Shown here: one piece after another, positions 58,078 through 64,000 of the stretch
Layout of the letters: every line of letters starts with the position of its first letter
Position numbering within the stretch: the stretch's first letter is position 1
Assembly: GCA_019550975.1 (NCBI GenBank)
Contig: SDWH01000019.1
Location: 1-64,000 of the forward strand
Source of the DNA: Bacteroidales bacterium SW299
GTDB taxonomy: Bacteria > Bacteroidota > Bacteroidia > Bacteroidales > Bacteroidaceae
Reading direction: 5' to 3'
Length of the DNA: 64,000 nucleotides
Program-made: the position numbers and the translations under genes
Notes under the pieces: model-generated
What the model was told of the DNA's origin: nothing
The model's database searches: none
The model's input: the letters and a program-made list of their open reading frames with translations, nothing else

Positions 58078-58187
58078 CGTTATCTTGACTAAAAGACCGC
58101 GGTCTTTCACTTAAAATTACCCGTCATCTTAATCAAAATTATCCGTCATCTTAATCAAGATTACCCGTTATTTTAAATTGCAGATTG
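58078..58187. repeat. 22-bp-period tandem array (about 5 units)
   Basis: Units start at 58078, 58100, 58122, 58144 and 58166. The third and fourth (CGTCATCTTAATCAAAATTA, CGTCATCTTAATCAAGATTA over their first 20 bases) are nearly identical, while the first, second and fifth have diverged. A perfect 16-bp palindrome AAAGACCGCGGTCTTT (58092-58107) spans units 1 and 2. The array lies 100 bp beyond the recombinase stop, inside the invertible segment. Possible roles are recombinase or regulator binding. Confidence 0.75.
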
Positions 58188-58287
58188 CACTCATTCAAAT
58201 CATGCTTGACAAATTCATCGAATTCAAAACGATTCCTTTATATTGTCTGCCGTTGCATTCTATTTTCAAATGCGCCGGCTCGAAGTT

Positions 58288-59454
58288 TTAGAATTTACAT
58301 TTCTTCAAGTCATTGACAATTGTTCCCGAAAATATTTCGCCGTAACCTTGGGTCGTCTTTACATTGCGATGTCCCAACAGCTTCTGCACCGTTGTTATCT
58401 GCGCTCCCAAGTAAATCAACAAGGTTGCGTTCGTATGGCGGGCGGTGTGGAAAGAGAAATGCTTACCGAGTTTCGCAAGTCCTGCTATGCCCGCAAGATC
58501 TTTATTTACAGAAGAATTCAGTTTCAGATTGAAAAAAGAATTGAGTTTGTTTCTGTATCTGTACAATATATCGGCTGCCTTTCCGTTGAAAAGCAAATAC
58601 AATGGTATGCTGACCTCCGTGCCTGTCTTGACAGTTTTAAATTTCAGCCAAAGTTTTCCGTTCAGCCGGATAATGTTATTGGCTGAAAGATGCGTAAAAT
58701 CAGAGTATCTGAGTCCGGTATAGCAACAAAAAAGAAAAGCATCGCGTGAATGTTCCAACTTTTGATTTTTTCCTGCCAGTTCGAGATTCTCTATCCGCTT
58801 CAATTCATCGGGCAATAGAAATGTGTGTCTGCTAGCGCCCGTTTTGATGACATATTTTTTAAAAGGATAACTTCCTTGGCTCATATAGTTCCGTTTGATT
58901 GCTTCGTTTACAATGCTGCGCAAATGGCGCATGTGTTTGGCTATAGTGTTAATGCCATAAGCCTTTTCCTTTTGCATGAAACATTCGAAATTCTGGAGAA
59001 AATTATAGGTAATGTCATCAAACGAAGCTGAAGGGGCGAATTGCTCCAGTACATCCAATGTGGTCAGGATATTCTTTTTCGTGCTTTCTTTTTTCATTGA
59101 GTTCTCTACCCATTTTCTACCGAATCCGGCAAACAAGTTTGAATCGTCATTGATATCGCTCGGGCTTTGCTTAAAAAACGAGAGCGAAACAGGCATTCCT
59201 TTCTTCCATAGTTCAAGTTCTTTCCACTGCAATTTCAGAATCATTTCGTCAAGCATTCTGTTGAGTTCTTCCATTTGCGGATGTGAAACGATTTCCTTCT
59301 TTTTATTGTCCCATTGAAAGGGAAATACATAAATGTGCGTCGAAATGTAAACTTTGCTTTTGTTCAAATATAATTCAACCTGAATCAGTGCTTTACCTTG
59401 CGCGTTTAACTTCTTTTTACGATTGAATACCAAGCGGTAGCTTATTTTGTCCAT
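58288..59454 (-). CDS. Tyrosine site-specific recombinase (probable SusC invertase)
   Basis: A 388-residue recombinase. Residues 1-95 form an Arm-DNA-binding domain, about 105-205 a SAM-like core-binding domain, and 215-388 the catalytic domain with the complete set Arg249 (GLRYSD), His336 and Arg339 (HTARH), His362 (GHRN) and nucleophile Tyr371 (QGYGEI). It lies inside the segment bounded by the 92-bp inverted repeats and so would flip with it. Similar integrase-type enzymes sit between susC genes in B. fragilis and B. thetaiotaomicron, where they invert promoters. The AT content is higher than in the flanking susC genes. Confidence 0.93.
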   Translation of the reverse strand: MDKISYRLVFNRKKKLNAQGKALIQVELYLNKSKVYISTHIYVFPFQWDNKKKEIVSHPQMEELNRMLDEMILKLQWKELELWKKGMPVSLSFFKQSPSDINDDSNLFAGFGRKWVENSMKKESTKKNILTTLDVLEQFAPSASFDDITYNFLQNFECFMQKEKAYGINTIAKHMRHLRSIVNEAIKRNYMSQGSYPFKKYVIKTGASRHTFLLPDELKRIENLELAGKNQKLEHSRDAFLFCCYTGLRYSDFTHLSANNIIRLNGKLWLKFKTVKTGTEVSIPLYLLFNGKAADILYRYRNKLNSFFNLKLNSSVNKDLAGIAGLAKLGKHFSFHTARHTNATLLIYLGAQITTVQKLLGHRNVKTTQGYGEIFSGTIVNDLKKCKF

Positions 59455-59704
59455 AATGATATTGATTAAAAAATAGGATTGAAAAAAGATAAAAACAACG
59501 GATATGCAATGGTTTTATTTATAAATTAAAAGTTAATGTTCAAATAGCTCATGCAGACACAATATTTGCGCCAAATAATTTTATATGCAAGAAATATTCA
59601 CCGCAAAACGTGTATTTGGAAGAAAAATCGCGATAAAAGTGTTAAAAAGCAGTTTTTTGGATACATTTCTTGGAAAATGGTACAAAAGTTTGAAAATATA
59701 TTTC

Positions 59705-59712
59705 TATTTTTG
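59705..59712 (+). promoter_or_regulatory. Promoter -7 box of the expressed susC, inside the invertible segment
   Basis: TATTTTTG matches TAnnTTTG, 59 nt before the ATG. A TTTG at 59689-59692 is too close (12 nt) to be an ideal -33 box, so the upstream element is uncertain. The box is within the invertible segment and would serve whichever susC faces it. Confidence 0.55.
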
Positions 59713-59771
59713 CAAACTGTTAGAGTGAATAAATTTTATTAATGTAAAGTTAAACTTTAAGAGAGGTTTTT

Positions 59772-62700
59772 ATGAAAAGAAAATTGATGCTGTTAATGGC
59801 CTGCCTGATGATAGGTATAGGTCTGGTAAACGCTCAAGTCAAGAAAGTGACAGGGCATGTCACATCTGACGAAGACGGTTTACCTGTAGTGGGCGCATCA
59901 GTATTGGTAAAAGGTACTACAGTTGGTACCGTTACCGACATTGATGGTAATTTTACACTGAACAACGTGCCAAGTTCGGCCGGTACTTTGATCATTTCGT
60001 TCATCGGGTTGCAGACGCAGGAAGTTGATATCAAGCCGGTTGTAAACGTAGTGCTGAAATCGGATTCAGAGGTGCTGGACGAAGTAATGGTGGTAGCGTA
60101 CGGCACTGCAAAGAAGTCCTCGTTTACAGGGTCAGCAACCAACATCCATGCCGACCAAATAACATCAGGATCACGCGAATCTATCGACAAAGCACTCAGC
60201 GGAAAAGTAACTGGTGTCCGCATTGCATCAGCTACTGGCGACCCGGGATCCATGGGTGAAATGAATATCCGCGGTGTAGGCTCTATCAACGGTTCTACCA
60301 CTCCGCTTTATGTCATCGACGGAGTGATAATGAAATCGGACAATGACATGAGCTATTACGGAAAGTCACAAAGCGTATTGAGCACGCTGAATCCGGACGA
60401 TATCGAAAGCATGACCATCCTGAAAGATGCAGCTGCCGCTTCTCTGTATGGCTCGCGCGCAGCCAACGGCGTGGTAATCATCACAACAAAGAGCGGAAAG
60501 GAAGGAAAAACCCGCGTATCCTACAATGGAGAAGTGGGCTGGAACAAAATGGCTGTCAACCAGTTCGAGATGATGAACGCTACAGACTACAAGAATTACG
60601 TACGCGAAGCCGTAGCCAACTACTACATGGAGCATGAAGGATTTACAGACAAGAATGCCGCATACACAGCAGCAGACACTTACAACGGAGATCCGACACA
60701 GAATGTAGGAGTCGGTGATTTCCTGTACGACACAACCGGAAAATACAGCACGAACTGGAAGGATGAAATCTACCGCACGGCAGTTACTCAAAACCATCAG
60801 GTATCGTTGAACGGCGGCAATCAGAATACGAGATTCTATGCCGGATTCGGCTACAACAAAAGCGAAGGAATCGTATTGGGCAGTGATTTCCAACGTATAT
60901 CAGGCCGCATCAATGCAGACCAGAAAATCACTGACTGGGCTGACTTTTCTGTAAAACAGATGATTGCATCGACAACGCAGAACGGTTTCCGCGATCAGAA
61001 TGACCAGGCGCAAGGACTCGGAACAAGTTCGCCGCTAGGCATCTTGTTCGCCATGGACCCGACTGCTCCCGTAAAGAACGAAGACGGAACCTACAACGAA
61101 AACGCAGGTTACGGACAGGTGAGCAATCCACACCTGATGTTAGGAGGCAAGGACAGCGACACCGCTATGGAATGGATTCAAAGCAAGATGTTCCGCAGCA
61201 TGACCAACGCCGAACTGAGCCTGCACTTCCTTGACAAGATATTCTTCCGCTCAGTCTTCGGATACGACTACATCGACAACAAACATTTCGAATATTGGGA
61301 CCGCGACGGGGTCAACGGAGCATCTGTAGGCGGCATGGGTACCCGCTATACATTTGAAAACTCTACGCTGACCAGCTCAAACACTTTAACTTATACGGAC
61401 ACTTTCAAGGAGAAGCACAACTTGTCTGTTCTGTTGGGATTTGAATTGGAGAACCAGAACCTGCTGTCTATCGTAACAGTGGCGCAGAACTACTCAAACC
61501 ATCTGCCTGAATTGTCTAACGGACAGCCTTCACAAGCATCCAGCAGCACATACGGTTCGGGCATGCTGTCTTACTTCGGCAATGTGAACTATAACTTTGA
61601 CGACAAGTATTATCTGTCTGGAAGCTTCCGTCGTGACGGATCTTCACGCTTGAGCAAAGACAACCGCTGGGCAAACTTCTGGTCTATTTCTGGAGCATGG
61701 CGCCTGAGCAAGGAAGGATTCATGGAAGACATGCCTTTGTTTACAGACTTCAAGCTGAAACTTTCATACGGAACAAACGGCAATCTGCCGACTGACTATT
61801 ATGGCTACAAAGACCTGTATATGGGTTCTGGTTATGGGAACAATCCTGCAATCTACTGGTATCAGTTGCCGAACGAAACGCTGACATGGGAAAAATCAAA
61901 AAACCTGAACGTAGGATTTGAATGGAACATGTTCAACCGCGTAACTTTAAGCGCTGAATATTATCTGAAGAAAACAACCGATTTGCTCTTCAATGTCCCC
62001 ACTTCATACGTAACCGGCTTCTCCAGCAAATGGGACAATCTGGGTGAACTGAAGAATGATGGTGTAGAAATTGAAATTAACTCCAAGAATATCATCCACA
62101 AAGATTTTACCTGGAACACCAACTTCAACCTGACCTATCAGCGCAGTATCGTAGAAAAGCTTCCGGACGGAGAAGACATCCAGTATGGTGACGGACAGAT
62201 GTATATACACCGCGAAGGTGAATCAATGTACAGTTTCTACCTGCCGGAATGGAAAGGCGTGAACCCCGAAACGGGATATGGAGAATTCTGGATAGACCCG
62301 AATGACCACTCGAAAGGAACAACCACCAACTATAGCGAGGCTCAGTGGGGCATTGTAGGAAAAGCGCTGCCTGATGTAATGGGTGGTATGACCAATACGT
62401 TTACCTACAAAGATTTCGATCTTTCATTCCTGATCACGTATCAGTTTGGAGGTGACATGTTTGATTATCCGAGCTATTTCTCGCATCACGACGGATACCG
62501 CCTTGGTTCAATGGTGCCCGAAGCGGATGTAGCCGGAAATTACTGGACACAGCCGGGAGACGTTGTAGACAATCCGAAACCTGTTTACGGAGGAGCCTCC
62601 ACCGGACGTTCGGACCAGTTCTCAAGCCGTCACATCAAGTCGACAGACAATATCCGCCTGCGCGAACTGACAGTGGGCTACAACATCCCTATTTCCAATA

Positions 62701-62861
62701 AATACATCAACCGTCTGCGCGTGTATTTCCGTGCCAACAACCTTGCCATGATTTGGGCAAAGACCAAGCATGTGGATCCGGATGTTGCCATCAACGGATA
62801 TCGTCAGGCAGATACACCTCAGCTGAAAAGTTGCGTATTCGGTATTAATATTGAACTTTAA
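59772..62861 (+). CDS. SusC-like TonB-dependent transporter, expressed allele
   Basis: A complete 1029-residue outer-membrane transporter: signal peptide (1-22, ending VNAQ), carboxypeptidase-regulatory-like domain (about 24-110), plug starting at VLDEVMVVAYG, and a beta-barrel ending in CVFGINIEL. No STN domain, unlike the SusC at 25660, so it does not signal to an ECF sigma. Codons 68-98 are the right copy of the 92-bp inverted repeat; codons 1-67 are in the invertible segment and shared by turns with the left susC. A SusD gene follows by 14 bp. The substrate is unknown. Confidence 0.95.
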   Translation: MKRKLMLLMACLMIGIGLVNAQVKKVTGHVTSDEDGLPVVGASVLVKGTTVGTVTDIDGNFTLNNVPSSAGTLIISFIGLQTQEVDIKPVVNVVLKSDSEVLDEVMVVAYGTAKKSSFTGSATNIHADQITSGSRESIDKALSGKVTGVRIASATGDPGSMGEMNIRGVGSINGSTTPLYVIDGVIMKSDNDMSYYGKSQSVLSTLNPDDIESMTILKDAAAASLYGSRAANGVVIITTKSGKEGKTRVSYNGEVGWNKMAVNQFEMMNATDYKNYVREAVANYYMEHEGFTDKNAAYTAADTYNGDPTQNVGVGDFLYDTTGKYSTNWKDEIYRTAVTQNHQVSLNGGNQNTRFYAGFGYNKSEGIVLGSDFQRISGRINADQKITDWADFSVKQMIASTTQNGFRDQNDQAQGLGTSSPLGILFAMDPTAPVKNEDGTYNENAGYGQVSNPHLMLGGKDSDTAMEWIQSKMFRSMTNAELSLHFLDKIFFRSVFGYDYIDNKHFEYWDRDGVNGASVGGMGTRYTFENSTLTSSNTLTYTDTFKEKHNLSVLLGFELENQNLLSIVTVAQNYSNHLPELSNGQPSQASSSTYGSGMLSYFGNVNYNFDDKYYLSGSFRRDGSSRLSKDNRWANFWSISGAWRLSKEGFMEDMPLFTDFKLKLSYGTNGNLPTDYYGYKDLYMGSGYGNNPAIYWYQLPNETLTWEKSKNLNVGFEWNMFNRVTLSAEYYLKKTTDLLFNVPTSYVTGFSSKWDNLGELKNDGVEIEINSKNIIHKDFTWNTNFNLTYQRSIVEKLPDGEDIQYGDGQMYIHREGESMYSFYLPEWKGVNPETGYGEFWIDPNDHSKGTTTNYSEAQWGIVGKALPDVMGGMTNTFTYKDFDLSFLITYQFGGDMFDYPSYFSHHDGYRLGSMVPEADVAGNYWTQPGDVVDNPKPVYGGASTGRSDQFSSRHIKSTDNIRLRELTVGYNIPISNKYINRLRVYFRANNLAMIWAKTKHVDPDVAINGYRQADTPQLKSCVFGINIEL
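59973..60064. repeat. 92-bp inverted repeat, right copy (recombination site)
   Basis: Perfect reverse complement of 57717-57808. It encodes residues 68-98 of the right susC (SSAGTLIISFIG through VLKSD). The reading frame is the same in both genes, so exchange keeps translation in frame. Confidence 0.97.
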
Positions 62862-62875
62862 AAAACGACGAAACA

Positions 62876-64000
62876 ATGAAGAAATTACATTACATAGCAG
62901 CATTCGCACTGGGACTGGCCGCCGTTTCCTGCGATGTACTTGATAAAGAGCCCTCCAACTCATGGGAGTCCTCGACTGCCATTCAAAGCTATGATGATCT
63001 GGTGTATGCTGTAAATGGCGTATACGAAAGCCAGACAAGCGCCATAGACAACGGATCGAACTACAGGGGAAGTTATGCCGGCGACTTCACTCTCTACGCA
63101 GATATGAAAGGAAGCGACTACCAGTGCCTCGGAAACAATAATCAGGCAACCGATGTATCCAGGTATCAGGCCACTCCTTCAGGAAGCGTTTCGGCAGACA
63201 ACTTCTATAAACGGTTCTATCTTTCCATTGCACGCGTCAACAAAGTGCTGGAAGGAGTGAAAGAAGCAGGGCTTGAAGGAGAAGATGTAAACGCTCAGTT
63301 GGGCGAACTTTATGCGCTGAGAGCTTTATTCCATTTCGATTTGGCGCGTCTGTTCGCGAAACTTCCTTCTACAGTGGACGACTGGGAAAACGAACCGGGA
63401 ATCGTGCTTTCCCTGGAAACCCATGACTCGGACTACATAGGAACACGCTCCAGCCTGAAAGCTACTTACGAAGCGATTATCAGCGATTTAGGAACAGCCT
63501 TAGGTTATCTTCAGTCTGCTACCACAACGAATAACGGACACTTCAACTACTGGGGAGCTCTTGCACTGCGCGCCCGTGTGTATCTGTACATGGACAATTG
63601 CGGAGGAACAGACTATAACTCGCTTGCTCTTCAGGATGCTGAGGAGGTAATCGGTTCAGGCGTCTACTCTCTTTACGAAAGGGATGACTATGCAGGCGTA
63701 TGGGGCAGCGAATATACCTCAGAGAGCATCTTTGAAATTCAGGTAACTTCTCTCTACAATCCACAACGCAATTCGCTGGGATACTATACCCACGCAGAGG
63801 GCTATGCAGAAGCAGCACTGAGCACAAGTTTCCAGACCTTCCTGAACGAACACTCGGGCGACATCCGCAGCACAGTTGTGGCAACAGAACAGGATGGAAA
63901 CATCAGCGGCACTTTCTCGCAGAAGTATCCGGGACGTAACGGAGAGATTTACGTGAATAACCCAAAGGTTATCCGCCTGTCGGAAATGTACCTGATTGCA
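62876..64000 (+). CDS. SusD/RagB-like lipoprotein (partial, runs off the window)
   Basis: Starts at ATG 62876, 14 bp after susC, and stays open for 375 codons to the window edge. It has a lipoprotein signal ending AVSC (then DVLDKEP), and the RagB-type features SWESSTAIQSYDDLVYAVNG, AQLGELYALRALFHFDLARLF and YWGALALRARVYLYM. It should form the glycan-capturing lid of the adjacent SusC. It belongs to a different SusD subgroup from the left-side SusD, suggesting that the two pairs take up different ligands. Confidence 0.93.
   Translation, partial: MKKLHYIAAFALGLAAVSCDVLDKEPSNSWESSTAIQSYDDLVYAVNGVYESQTSAIDNGSNYRGSYAGDFTLYADMKGSDYQCLGNNNQATDVSRYQATPSGSVSADNFYKRFYLSIARVNKVLEGVKEAGLEGEDVNAQLGELYALRALFHFDLARLFAKLPSTVDDWENEPGIVLSLETHDSDYIGTRSSLKATYEAIISDLGTALGYLQSATTTNNGHFNYWGALALRARVYLYMDNCGGTDYNSLALQDAEEVIGSGVYSLYERDDYAGVWGSEYTSESIFEIQVTSLYNPQRNSLGYYTHAEGYAEAALSTSFQTFLNEHSGDIRSTVVATEQDGNISGTFSQKYPGRNGEIYVNNPKVIRLSEMYLIA

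Larger units (their letters stand above)
57809..59972. mobile_element. Invertible segment of the SusC selector (2164 bp)
   Basis: The DNA between the two 92-bp inverted repeats. It contains, left to right, about 270 bp without a recognised gene, a 22-bp-period repeat array, the tyrosine recombinase gene (minus), the promoter, and the first 67 codons of the right-hand susC. The stretch 57809-58077 holds overlapping short frames on both strands (76 codons plus, 50 codons minus without start), none recognised. The AT-rich gap 59455-59771 holds the susC promoter and presumably the recombinase promoter. Recombinase-driven inversion of SusC loci is known in Bacteroides; that this segment inverts is inferred from its structure. 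Confidence 0.88.

Noticed and set aside
58078-58187. CRISPR array
   Set aside because: The 22-bp units follow each other directly with no unique spacers, and there are no cas genes in the window. The 21-bp arrays were rejected as CRISPR for the same reason (6-bp spacers).

Overview
The window looks like chromosome of a gut Bacteroidales bacterium, most likely Bacteroides or Phocaeicola. The evidence is SusC/SusD pairs, a hybrid two-component system, GH92 and GH18 glycan enzymes with lipoprotein signals, Bacteroides-type promoters (TTTG, about 20 nt, TAnnTTTG), and a backbone of HflX, DUF4954, dipeptidyl peptidase III and YidE-like genes. No rRNA, tRNA or CRISPR was seen. Species cannot be fixed from the sequence alone.

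Region 1 (1-29905, almost all minus strand) is a polysaccharide utilisation locus for high-mannose N-glycans. An ECF sigma factor (29238-29810) precedes a long operon: STN-SusC, SusD, a catalytically dead GH18-like lipoprotein, a DUF1735/LamG lipoprotein, a GH18 endo-beta-N-acetylglucosaminidase and a BACON lipoprotein, closed by a terminator at 18641-18679. A separate GH92 follows. Then comes an operon of FecR anti-sigma, two GH92, an MFS transporter, GH130 phosphorylase and another GH92. Next are a hybrid two-component regulator and a GH43 gene flanked by a roughly 155-bp duplicated sequence. The inferred pathway runs as follows. GH18 cuts the chitobiose core at the surface and SusCD imports the glycan. 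Four GH92 enzymes strip alpha-mannose, MFS takes Man-beta-1,4-GlcNAc into the cytoplasm, and GH130 phosphorolyses it. Four transcription units in the locus share a motif I read as the ECF promoter: (A/G)TAAGTGTTT, then a fixed spacing, then GTT-rich.

Region 2 (about 30230-52614) is housekeeping backbone: fur-purA, AlkD-like, DPP III, AraC-type regulator, recQ, nitroreductase, YidE-like antiporter, M13 peptidase, ABC-F, BASS-type transporter, class I fumarase, a thioredoxin-fold protein, DUF4954, hflX and a KdgF-like cupin. Three intergenic spots (one in the PUL, two here) carry four-unit arrays of an imperfect 15-bp palindrome at an exact 21-bp period. Each lies 130-155 bp upstream of the start codon of the gene to its left.

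Region 3 (52645-64000) holds a broken group II intron reverse-transcriptase remnant, then two divergent SusC/SusD pairs with a tyrosine recombinase between them. A perfect 92-bp inverted repeat lies inside both susC genes. Only the rightward susC has a promoter, start codon and signal peptide; the leftward one is 5'-truncated at the repeat. Inversion of the 2164-bp central segment would move promoter and signal peptide, in frame, onto the other susC. This is a phase-variable transporter selector, shown here in the rightward-ON orientation.
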